Assembly (NCBI GenBank): GCA_021396245.1
Contig: WNYE01000075.1
Location: 124,001-188,000 of the forward strand
Source: Sporothrix humicola
Taxonomy: Eukaryota > Ascomycota > Sordariomycetes > Ophiostomatales > Ophiostomataceae
Reading direction: 5' to 3'
DNA: 64,000 nt
Of this stretch, positions 23,175 to 32,201 are shown piece by piece (positions within the stretch are counted from its first letter, which is position 1; each line of letters starts with the position of its first letter). The position numbers were made by a program, and so were the translations under genes. The notes below the pieces were generated by a model that saw only the letters and a list, made by a program, of their open reading frames with translations, was not told where the DNA came from and did no database searches.

Positions 23175-24402
23175 TCACTCTGACTTATCAGTTTCCCCCT
23201 TTTCGGTCTGTTCGTCGGTAATGTACAGATAGACTGAAGATCCGTCTCGGTCCTTTGTGCATTAAATATCAGATGTTAACAATATGCCAATATGTCAAGC
23301 TTTTACGTAAAGAGGGGGATATGTAAGATGCAAGACATACAATACAGCGGGCATCCTGCGCTGCTTTCGCAAAGACGCGGTAGGCCTGCTCTGCCATGAC
23401 CGGGTCGAGGCCGCACCGGCGTGCCGTGTCGATGCCCAGCGACAGGTCTTTGAGGAACATTTGCGTCTTGAAGCCGAGCCGCCAGTTGTTGCTGCTGGGC
23501 GCATGGGCCACGACGCCCGGCACGGGGCACACGTTGTCGCCCATAAACGTCTGGCCCGTCGAGTGGTGGATGACCTGTTGGAGCAGCGCGGGGTCGACGC
23601 CCGCCCTGACGCCCATGGCCATGGCCTCGGCCACGAGAAGCAGGACCGAGCACGAAATGTAGTTGTTGCTGATCTTGGCCGCCAGGCCCAGACCGATGCC
23701 GCCGCACCAGAACACTTTGTCGGGGTCGCCCATGCTCCGAACCAGGGCGGTCAGTCGTCTGTCGGTGGACATGTTTTTGACTTCACTTTCCGGCTTCGGC
23801 CTGGCATGGCCGACAATAAACGAGAGCGTGCGGTTCTCCGCGGCAGGCACGCCGCCCGAGACGGGCGCGTCAATGTATGTGCCGCGCTTCGCCTCGTGGA
23901 CTTTGGCCGCCACCGCGCGTGCTGTTTCGGTGTCAATGGTGCTGCACTCGAGAAAGAGTCGTGCTGGGTTCTCGGGTGCGCCAATCATGCCACTGTCCTC
24001 GTTGTCCTCGTTGTCCTCGTTGTCCTCGTTGTCCTCGTTGTCCTCACCAAGAAAAATCTTCTTCACCTCACGTGGCCCCGGCACCATGGAGACGACGGCA
24101 TCGGCCTTTGTGGCAATGTCACGCGGCGTCGTGAGGATCTCAATGGGACCGAATTGCGAGTTCTGTTCCTTGAATCGCTCACAGGACGGCATGTACACAT
24201 CCAAGACGTACAAGGTATGCGTTTTGTCCAGTGAGCGCCGAACCGCCGCCGCCATGGGGAAGCCAATGGCACCGAGGCCTTGGAATCAAGATCAAGGTTA
24301 GCATGAAATATGAAATGACGACGGTTTCAGAGATCCTAAAGATCCTAACAGTGCTCTAGCCCGGGATGGGTACAAACCAATAAAACCAACGTTGCAGTCC
24401 AT
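23175..24402 (-). CDS. 3-hydroxyisobutyrate-dehydrogenase-like oxidoreductase 1
   Basis: Beta-hydroxyacid dehydrogenase of 346 aa. Exons are 24402-24378, 24278-23341 and 23252-23175. The 25-nt first exon is needed to complete the Rossmann loop FIGLGAIGFPM. The short last exon restores a family-like end (DRDGSSVYLYIT) instead of intron read-through. The substrate-binding DAPVSGG and catalytic Lys region GIGLGLAAKISNN are intact. An acidic Asn-Glu-Asp repeat near residue 80 is coded by five 9-bp units at 24001-24045 and is absent from HIBADH-2. The reaction is NAD(P)-linked oxidation of a beta-hydroxy acid or reverse. Its upstream region has only the variant AACCCCA at 24585-24591, so it may be weakly tied to the regulon. 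Confidence 0.88.
24001..24045. repeat. Coding 9-bp tandem repeat in HIBADH-1
   Basis: Five exact GTTGTCCTC units, read on the minus strand as Glu-Asp-Asn triplets. In frame and probably polymorphic. Confidence 0.9.
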
Positions 24403-24903
24403 TGTATGAGGTCCGTGATATTTGTGTATTTTGTTCCCGTTCTTTGTTGTATGCAGTGAGATAGGAAGAATGAAAAATTGTAAAGAAAGATAACTAGCTT
24501 TTTCTAGGAGTCTTGATACTCGTCAATTATTGTGATAGTAATATGATAATAACAGCAAAATAATTCCCCCACACGTCCCCCCTCAACCCCATATTATGCC
24601 CCTCGTGCGAAGCACCCATATGTGGAGTATTACAAAGGGACAAACCTTCTATCTCTTAACTTTGGCAACCATGACATTTGTAAAGTTGTATGTTTTAACA
24701 AGAAAACGGACATAGATTCCTCAACAAAAATTGGTTTTTATTTTTCTGCGCTCTTAAAATCCAACCGTAATTTGCAATGCATTACCACTCACAAGCTACC
24801 TCCACCGCATTTCCGCGTTTCCGCGTTTCTGCGTTTCTGCATTTCTCCTTAAACTCTTAAATCTTCCCTTGTTCCCTTAAAACAATGCTTATCCTTCACG
24901 ATC
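24403..24903. other. Spacer upstream of HIBADH-1
   Basis: This 501-bp AT-rich spacer lies between two minus-strand genes. It has C-rich words at 24,564-24,602, including AACCCCA at 24585-24591, but no exact TGGGGTA. Pyrimidine triplets GTTTCTGC recur at about 24,813-24,842. No gene seen. Confidence 0.4.
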
Positions 24904-26833
24904 TCACGATCTATAGTTCAGACCCTCGGCCTGGGCCGTCTCAAAGACATCTTCGATCAGCTTCTTGTGCGCCGGCGAGCGGATGGTGATGCTGCAGTCA
25001 AAGGGCTCCGGGACACTCAAGAAGCCGTCCATCATCTTGGTCGTCGGCTCGATGAAGGCGCCGTCCGCGGCCTGCTTCTTGCCAATGTTGAAGCCCCAGA
25101 CGACACGGGCAATGATGATGAAGAGCGATTTCTCGGCCACATGGATTCCAGGGCAGGCGCGTCTGTGGGGTGGAAGTTAGTTTATGTCACGAAGAAAGTG
25201 AATTCCCGTGTAAGCCAGGTTGTTCTTACCGGCCTGCTCCGTAGGTAAAGTGGTCACGGTCGTTGGGGTCTGGAGCATTGATGTATTCGGCGGCACTCAA
25301 CGGGTGGTTGAGGTATCTGGCCGGGTCAAAGGCATCCGGGTTCGTGTAGCGACGCGGATCATTGTGGATAGCCCTATTTGAGAATGGGATTAGGAAAACA
25401 GAAATACTAAAGGGGAACAGAACAGACACAACTTCACATACCACCAGTTGAGCACCACCACCGAGTTTTTGGGAATAAAGTAGCCCTGGTACCAGTCGTC
25501 CTCGGTGGACGAGTGGTACATGCCGTACTTGTTGACGGGGCGCCAGCGGAGGGTTTCCTTGATCATCGCACGCACATACGGCAGGCTGGGCTCGTCGTCC
25601 CACTGCGGAAGCCTGCCGGGCCCGACAACACTGTCGACCTCGTCCTGTGCCTTTTGGAGAATGGCTGGGTTCAGGACCATGGCCAGCAGCCAGTTGTTGA
25701 TGGTCGTGGCCGTGGTCTCGGCGCCGGCCTCGACAAGCCCACCGCACGTGTAGGCGGCCAGCAGGTCGTTGATGCCGTTCTTGGCCGGGTCCGCGAGGTA
25801 AAAGTCCTTACAGAAGCAGTTGTTGGCCGTGCCGGCCTGGACCTGCTGCTTCAGCGTCTCCCAGAAGCCGAGATAGATCTGGCTGTCGTGGGCAAAGGCC
25901 GCCTCGCCCCACCGGCGCCAGTTGCCCACCATCCACTGCGGCAGCCGGGCCAGCGCCGGCAGCGTCTCGACGACCCAGGCGCCGGGCGCGCTCATCAGCG
26001 ACAGGTGCTCCATGACAGCAAAAATCTTGGTGATCATGGGGTCGGCAAAGGACGGGATGCGGTGCCCATAAGTGACGAGCATGATGACGGACGACGAGTA
26101 GCGGCGGTTGATCGTGTAAAAGGCCTCGGGCTGCGTCAGCAGATCGTGCAGGACCACCTTGCTCTCGAAATCCTGCACGGGCATGTACTGCTTGGCGGTG
26201 TTGAGGTTGAGCAGCGCATGGCTGTGCCTGCGCAAGCTGCGCCACGCGGGGCCGTAGGCCATGAACAGCTGGCGGGACTTGCCGCTGGCGACGTCTTGCG
26301 CCAGCGGCAGGTACGGCCGCGACGAGTAGACGCCGGACCTCTTGTCCATCAGGTCCTTGACGGCCTGGGGCGACGAGAGCCAGATGTAGTCGGTGCCGCC
26401 GATCTTGGTGTAGAAGACGTCGCCGTATTTCTGGTGCCACGCGCGCACCTTGACGCGCACCTTTTCCGAGTCCGCGAGATCAAACAGGTTGCCCACAATG
26501 GGATAACCGCGGGGGCCGGGCGGCAGCGATCGTCTGCGCGGGTCCTGAATTATCAACATATCAGCATGGTAATATCGCCAAATATTAAAAGAATGAAAAA
26601 AATGAAACAAAAAAAAAAAAAAAAAAAAAAATGTGCAAACGCAAAGGGTGACCTGGACATACCGTCAAAGAGTTTGGAACGAGGTACAAATAAGCTCCGA
26701 TGACAAGAAAAACAGCAGCCACAGCAAGCGGGAGGAGGCCGTCGTATCCAAACTGTATCCCAAAAGGCATCATGTCGGCCAACGGCAACGATTGCACTCG
26801 AAAATAAATTTCCTTTAGGAGGCCTGACTTCAT
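24904..26833 (-). CDS. Cytochrome P450 monooxygenase 4
   Basis: Haem monooxygenase of 558 aa. Exons are 26833-26663, 26544-25442, 25373-25230 and 25162-24904. The first exon encodes the membrane anchor (LLPLAVAAVFLVIGAYLYL). The second opens with the hinge SLPPGPRGYPIVGN. The I-helix is EAGAETTATT, ExxR lies in KETLRWRP, and the haem loop is FTYGAGRRACPG, formed across the last junction. All landmarks are intact. Its style matches P450-1 rather than P450-2/3, so the cluster holds two P450 pairs. The first intron carries a run of about 23 A (26,609-26,631). It diverges from the FAD monooxygenase over a promoter with one TACCCCA box. ATG 26833 is preferred; an internal Met pair about 20 codons later is an alternative. 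Confidence 0.92.
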
Positions 26834-27288
26834 TGTGACGTGTGATGTAGCACATGTGAGGCACATGTGTAGTTTGTAAGTTGAATAGGAAATAGCAGAC
26901 AAGTTTCTTGCGGTTTCTTGCAGGAATAGGGAAAACAAGTCAGCTCAACCGGTCAAATCTAAACAAGGGCCATTATTACACTGCGTTTGTTTAAACCGTT
27001 TAAACCGTTTAAACCGCAAAAAAAAAAAAAATACATGGTACCTCGAGCATGTCTCCCCACAAAGCCTCCCCGCATTGTGTATTTATTTACTGCCCCAAAA
27101 AGATACCCCAGCTCTATGTCTGGTCAGACCACTTCAGTGGGGGGGGGAGAGTAGTTATTTACTTTTAACATTGAAGATTGAAACATTGAAGATCGACTAG
27201 GACAAGTACTGTACTCCATACGAAACTGTTCGACAAAGAACTCTAATCTTCAAGCGCAAGCATTATCGCACTACCTACGACCGCAAAG
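26834..27288. promoter_or_regulatory. Divergent promoter with a TACCCCA box
   Basis: Shared by P450-4 (-) and the FAD monooxygenase (+). TACCCCA lies at 27104-27110. There are further C-rich words at 27,051-27,097 and a G-run at 27,139-27,147. A threefold GTTTAAACC-like repeat lies at 26,988-27,016. Confidence 0.55.
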
Positions 27289-28747
27289 ATGCAACCAGGA
27301 TTATCAAAAGTGAGACCCAAACCAATGGCATCTAATTTGAAGACGATACTAACAGCTCAATTTCTCCCCAAAATAGGTCGTGATCGTGGGAGCAGGCCCC
27401 GCCGGCCAGGTTCTCGGGCTTCTCCTTGCCAAAGCGAACATCCCCGTCACCATCCTGGACCAGGCCGACAAGCTCGACGAGAACCCGCGTGCCACGCACT
27501 ACGCCGCGCCGGCGATGCGCATCCTCAACCTGGCCGGCGTGGGCGACCAAGTGCGCCAAAAGGGCTTTGCACCGGCCAATGTCGCGTGGCGCAAGCTGGA
27601 CGGCACGTTTCTTGCGGATGTCGACAATGCGTCCCAGATTCAGGCGGAGAGTCTTGATCGTATGATTGCGCTGCCGCTGGACCAGCTGGGCCGCGTTCTC
27701 TACGGCCATGCCCAGACGTTGCCTTGTATCAGATACCTGTTCAACCACAAGGTCACTGGTATTGGCCAGGACGACAAGACGGCATGGGTGGACGTCGAGG
27801 TCGCCGGTGAGACGACGACGGCGCGCTTCGAGGCCGACTACATTGTGGGCTGCGACGGCGCCAACAGCATTGTCCGCCGCAAGCTCTTTGGCGACTGGGC
27901 GTTTCCGGGACGTACCTGGGACGAGCAGATTGTGGCCACCAATGTGAGTCCTCCCCTTCGGTTACTGTTACGAGAGTGACGAGAGTGACGAGAGTGCAGA
28001 GCACTGACAGCCAGGTCTACTACCCTTTCGAAAAGTACGGCTACTCGGACTCCAACTTCATCATCGACCCGGTGCACTGGCACATGGCCGCCAAAATCAC
28101 CAGCGACGGCATGTGGCGCGTGACTTATGGCGACCTGCCCGGCCTGACGCGCGACGAGCTGGTTGCGCGGCAGCCCGCGAAATTCAAGACCATCCTGCCC
28201 GGCCACCCGGACCCCAGCGGCTACAGGCTGGTCGGCATCAGTCCGTACAAGGTGCACCAGCGACTGGCAGAGCGCATGCGTGTCGGCCGCTTCCTCCTGG
28301 CCGCCGACGCCGCACACCTGTGCAATCCTTTGTGAGGCCCCCCTACAGCGATATTAAATATGAATACTCCGTAGCTTACTGACGGTAATGTATAGTGGCG
28401 GCCTCGGCCTGACTGGCGGAATTGTCGATGTCGGCGGCCTCTACGAGTGCCTCAAGGGCATCTACACGGGCGTCGCCGACGACAGCATCCTCGACGTCTA
28501 CAGCGACGTCCGCCGCAAGCGCTACCAGGACATCGTCGACCCCATCTCGAGCGAGAACCTGCGCCGCATGTTTGCCGTCCCGCCGGACGCAGTCCTCGAG
28601 AAGGACGAGTTCCTCCAGCTGTGCAAGAAGGCCGAGACAGACAAGGACTTGGAGCAGAAAATGGCAGAGGGGCCGACTGGTCTGGACTACGACTTTGCGC
28701 AACACTACAAGACAAAAGAGCAGTTAGACGTCGCAGAAGACGACTAA
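27289..28747 (+). CDS. Class A FAD-dependent monooxygenase (aromatic hydroxylase style)
   Basis: Single-component flavin monooxygenase of 418 aa. Exons are 27289-27309, 27377-27943, 28015-28331 and 28396-28747. The 21-nt first exon supplies only MQPGLSK. The dinucleotide loop VIVGAGPAG follows immediately, then NPRATHYAAPAMRIL, the DG motif YIVGCDGANS near residue 160, and the GD-type motif LLAADAAHLCNP interrupted by the last intron. This order is that of the phenol-hydroxylase/salicylate-hydroxylase group, which inserts one oxygen into an activated ring. The C-terminus ends without a thioredoxin-like domain, so it is the short form. In context it could prepare a ring for cleavage next to the CMD remnant and the lactonase-like genes; that is inference. 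Confidence 0.92.
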
Positions 28748-28895
28748 TATACGGGAAATGCTTTCGGTTGACTTTTGATAACAATGGGTGGCTTGAGAGA
28801 AAAAAAGAAAAAAGAACAGGACAAAAAAAATGAAAATGTATTAGAACAGCTGATGTACGTCGTACCATCTATCAATTTATTTAGTTGGCTGCCGT

Positions 28896-29204
28896 CTACT
28901 CCTTGCCCTTGCTGTCGTTGACTTCCCGAATCACCTTCGTGCCCAGCTCGGGCCCGCGGTTCAGCGCGCACAGCATGGCCACGTTGAGCAGCGAGCGCTG
29001 CTTGCGCTCGAGCCCGGGGCGCGACCACACGGCGCCCCAGCAGGCCTCGGTGACGAGCTCCTGCATGGGCCGGGCAAAGTCGGACGAGCCGGCCTGGAGG
29101 GCGGCGTCGACATACGCCGGGCCGGCGACCTCGTAGCGGATCTGGAGGCCTGCGTTAAACAACAGCTTGTGGGCGGCGGCAATCTCGGCGGCGGCAATCT
29201 CGCC
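28896..29204 (-). pseudogene. Carboxymuconolactone decarboxylase family remnant
   Basis: About 100 codons match the N-terminal half of CMD/AhpD-fold proteins: IRYEVAGPAYVDAAL, then RPMQELVTEACWGAVW and KQRSLLNVAMLCALNR. The usual second half (HvrgAlnaG, then the YxGfP region) is missing; after LGTKV only ten further codons precede the stop at 28896. No in-frame ATG stands at the expected start. An exact 15-bp tandem duplication (29172-29186 and 29187-29201) doubles the EIAAA segment there. I call it a decaying gene, although a short divergent protein with an unseen upstream exon remains possible. CMD proteins act in ring-cleavage pathways such as beta-ketoadipate and in some biosyntheses. Confidence 0.7.
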
Positions 29205-29514
29205 ATACAAATGGCGTAGAGAAAACGGGGACTTACATGGGGACTTGCATTTGTTTACTTGACCCCACACACATAATTGGCGTGGTTTGGGGTAGGAAAA
29301 GCGACCCCAGCTGTTCACAACACAAAAAACGGCTACCATTAAACAATTAAATGTTGTTTTTTTGGTCACTTGATTAATTCTGTTCTTGTTTCCATTTTGT
29401 GGCACATAAAATTACTTTCACGTAGTAGATGATAAATTCCAAATAGTTATAGTTATCCCATAGTTGTTTAGACATGTTTACACACCCTCAATGACCACTT
29501 CCAGGTCTTGCATC
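29205..29514. promoter_or_regulatory. Region upstream of the CMD remnant with a TGGGGTA box
   Basis: TGGGGTA lies at 29288-29294, flanked by GACCCCA variants at 29261-29267 and 29303-29309. It still carries the cluster-type promoter although the CMD gene looks dead. The 3' end of HIBADH-2 adjoins. Confidence 0.5.
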
Positions 29515-30585
29515 CTACAGCTTGTCTTCCAACTTGTCTTGCCACTTCTCGTCACCACCAATGTAGCGAAAGACGACACGGGAGTCCAGATCCCTGCAGT
29601 TGCGGTCCTTGGCCGTTTTGCGGTAGGCGTCCAGCCCCACAGGGCCCAGAAGCGTGGTGGCCCCGACCTTTTCGGCGGCTTGCATCGCCAGCCCAAAATC
29701 CTTGGCCATCAGCTGCACCTTGAACCCGCCCTGGTAGCCGTGGCTGGACGGCGCGGCCGGCACGACCCCCGGGACCGGGTTCCACTTGTCGCAGACGGTG
29801 CTCTGCGCGGTGCTGCTGGCAAACACGCGCGCCAGCAGCCGCGGGTCCATGCCCGCGCGCATGCCCATGTTCATGGCCTCGGCGGTGGCCAGCGCGACGA
29901 GGCCCGAGCAGTAGTTGTTGCAAAACTTGGCCGTCAAGCCCATGCCGGGGCCGCCGCAGGCCACAATGTTCGTGCCCATGCGATGCAAGAAAGACAGCAG
30001 CGTGGGATAGAGCGGGTCGTGTTCAGAGGCGCCGAGCATGATCGTAATGGAGCCGGCCTCGGCGCCCAGGGTGCCGCCCGACACGGGTGCATCAAAGAAC
30101 GACACGCCGGGGTGGCGGCTGCGGACAGCATCCAGCACGAGCAGGGAGGTGTCCGCGTCAATGGTGGAGCAGTCGACGAGAATCTGTGCAGTCATACCGT
30201 CGTGCAAGACGCCTGTCGCCGGATCCAGGTACACAGACTGGACATGCGTGCCTTCGGGCAACATGGTAAAGAGAATGTCCTTTGGGGATGGGACAGAAAA
30301 AGAACAAGAAATGTTAGATAAGCGGTAGACGTCCAGGATCCAACCTGGCTCTTACCATGGACTTTGACTTACCGTAGACTTTGAAACCTCGGCGGGCGAC
30401 GTGCAGATGACCGTCGAATCGGGATGCTTCTCCGCAAAGCGCTGCAAGGACGCTTCCGAGACATCGTAGATGAACAACTGGGATCCCTTGGCCGACGTTT
30501 TAATCAAGTTGGAGGCCATGGGAAAGCCCATGGCCCCCAGGCCGATGAAGCCAATTTTGACTTTGACTGGAGCGGCCATGGCCAT
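29515..30585 (-). CDS. 3-hydroxyisobutyrate-dehydrogenase-like oxidoreductase 2
   Basis: Beta-hydroxyacid dehydrogenase of 325 aa. Exons are 30585-30373 and 30279-29515. The Rossmann loop is FIGLGAMGFPMASNL, substrate-binding region FFDAPVSGGTLGAE, catalytic Lys region GPGMGLTAKFCNN. All core residues are in place, so it should be active. It differs from HIBADH-1 in intron position (codon 71 here, codon 9 there) and lacks the acidic repeat, so the two are old paralogues rather than a fresh tandem copy. A second Met at codon 3 is an alternative start. TGGGGTA lies 169 bp upstream. The likely reaction is NAD(P)-linked oxidation of a hydroxy acid. Confidence 0.92.
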
Positions 30586-30783
30586 GATGCTTGTGTCTGT
30601 TGGGCGATATAAAGAAGTGAAGAAGTGAAGACGTGAAAGAAAGCGACAAATGGAGGTGCAACACCATGGATCTAATTTTCAGCAAGTAAACAAGTAAAGA
30701 CCATTAATTGTATCATATATGGGCTAGCAGTAAAACATTGACTTTTATCTGTGTGGGGTAATACACCTCAACCTTACTCCCAC
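30586..30783. promoter_or_regulatory. HIBADH-2 promoter with a TGGGGTA box
   Basis: TGGGGTA lies at 30754-30760 within a 198-bp spacer that ends at the 3' end of the broken MBL-1 gene. Confidence 0.5.
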
Positions 30784-31686
30784 TTACACCACCCCAGGAA
30801 AAAAGGCACCGGCATTGTGTGCAGCCCATTCGACGTCATGGGCCAGGACGATCTGAAGCTCTATGCCAACATCGCCGGCTGCCGTTCTCCATGCCGGAAT
30901 GTCCCCAAGGTCTCCGTAGCCAAATCCTTGTCCATGTGGATACAGCAGACACGGCCTTCATTGTCGGACCACTCCGCAATGGCCGCCTCCCCGCTCAAAA
31001 TTCGGTGGTCGTGGCAGGCATCGCCCACCAGCAGCACCCAGCGGCGCTCGCCAACACGGGCCAGCAGGCTAATGTGGCCCGTGAGGTGGCCCGGCGTGTC
31101 GACAATGTAGACGGTGCCGTTGCCAGCAAAGTCGAGGAGGGAGAGGCCGGCCATCCGCCGCCAGGTCTCCGCGTCCGCATTCGGAAAAGGAAACTCCCTT
31201 ACATCGAGACCGTCAAAGAGGTCCGCCTGGAAGTTGGAGTGCGACATGTGCCCGTTCAGGCCATGCTTGAGCAGCGCCAGCGATCCAGCGCCGACCCAGA
31301 ACGTGGCCTGCGAACGTGGCCTGCGGGAAATCCGAGGGCGTGCCAATATGGTCCCAGTGCACATGGCTCAGGATGACGGCATCAATGGCAGAGGCCTCGA
31401 CGCCGCCGACTTTTCCGCCAACCTCCAGACTCTGACGCACATCCGGCAGGAACTGCATGGGCTGTCGGTTGCCGAGATGGCTCTGGATCTGCGGTGAGTA
31501 GGCGTGCGGATCGCGTCGCAGGCCCAGGTCGAACAGAAGTCGTTTTTGCTTCGCCGAGGAGCCGTCTGGGTACTGCACCAAAAACGACAGCGACGGAACC
31601 CGGCTTCGCTCGGTGTCCGGTGCGCCAGAGACAAACAGCCGCTTGGGCAGGGTGAACCAGCCGCCCTCGAGAGCGGACACGCGCAC
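30784..31686 (-). pseudogene. Metallo-beta-lactamase-fold hydrolase 1, broken by a 13-bp tandem duplication
   Basis: Remnant of a lactonase-style MBL hydrolase. The metal motif SHVHWDHIG (HxHxDH) is followed by SDFPQATF, and there the frame breaks. The 13-bp word AACGTGGCCTGCG stands twice in tandem (31300-31312, 31313-31325, plus strand), adding one frame. Past it the other frame continues with WVGAGSLALLKHG, the metal His in DTPGHLTGHIS, and Asp in VGDACHDH. A second one-base frameshift near 30,880 precedes the final metal-ligand segment IVLAHDVEW, which ends at 30784. No convincing ATG was found; the first conserved residues are near 31,686. MBL-2 next door is intact and could cover the same chemistry. 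Confidence 0.85.
31300..31325. repeat. Exact 13-bp tandem duplication disrupting MBL-1
   Basis: AACGTGGCCTGCG occurs twice head-to-tail. Reading with a single copy keeps the MBL frame open; with two it shifts. Typical of replication slippage. Confidence 0.95.
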
Positions 31687-32201
31687 AGTTGTTCCTTGTG
31701 TCTGTCCAATGTGGGGTTCTCGATGCTTGATCTAGACCCGTGTGGTGGATGTGGTTGATGAGCAAAATTACGACGACGACCCAAGCGACAATAGCCTACG
31801 TCAAGCTTGGACAGGGAACATATTCAAGGCAACACCATATCTACTGTTTTGTTGACAATGTGAATTGGACGATATGGAAAGCAAAAATCGGAATCTGGTG
31901 ATTCTCAAGTCTCGTTGCAGGTGTGGTTGGAGCAGTAAGCAAAGTACCCCAGCTCAAAGTACCCCAGCTCATCCAGATATCACCATCTACATCTACCCCA
32001 GGGTAGCCCCACGCTCTCCCCACAGACGGCCCTGCCCGCATTTTGGGAAAAGACAGGCCCCATCACGTTGTTTGATGCACCTTGTTTTTCAAGAGTTTTC
32101 AATTCGACAAGGACATAGACAAGGCAGAGACAAGGCAGAGACAAGGCAGAGACAAATACTGATATCGACACACAACGACAGACACACAACGACACGACGA
32201 C
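31687..32201. promoter_or_regulatory. Divergent MBL promoter with three TACCCCA boxes
   Basis: TACCCCA lies at 31945-31951, 31960-31966 and 31994-32000, the first two 15 bp apart, and a TGGGGTT variant at 31711-31717. A GACAAGGCAGA-type repeat runs at 32,118-32,152 just before the MBL-2 start. Confidence 0.65.

Noticed and set aside
23269..23340. C-terminus of HIBADH-1 as read straight through to 23269
   Set aside because: It runs through a GTATGT donor into AT-rich sequence; splicing to 23252 gives a family-like end.
25513..26703. 396-codon plus-strand frame
   Set aside because: Antisense shadow of P450-4 with Arg/Gly/His-rich, non-protein-like composition.
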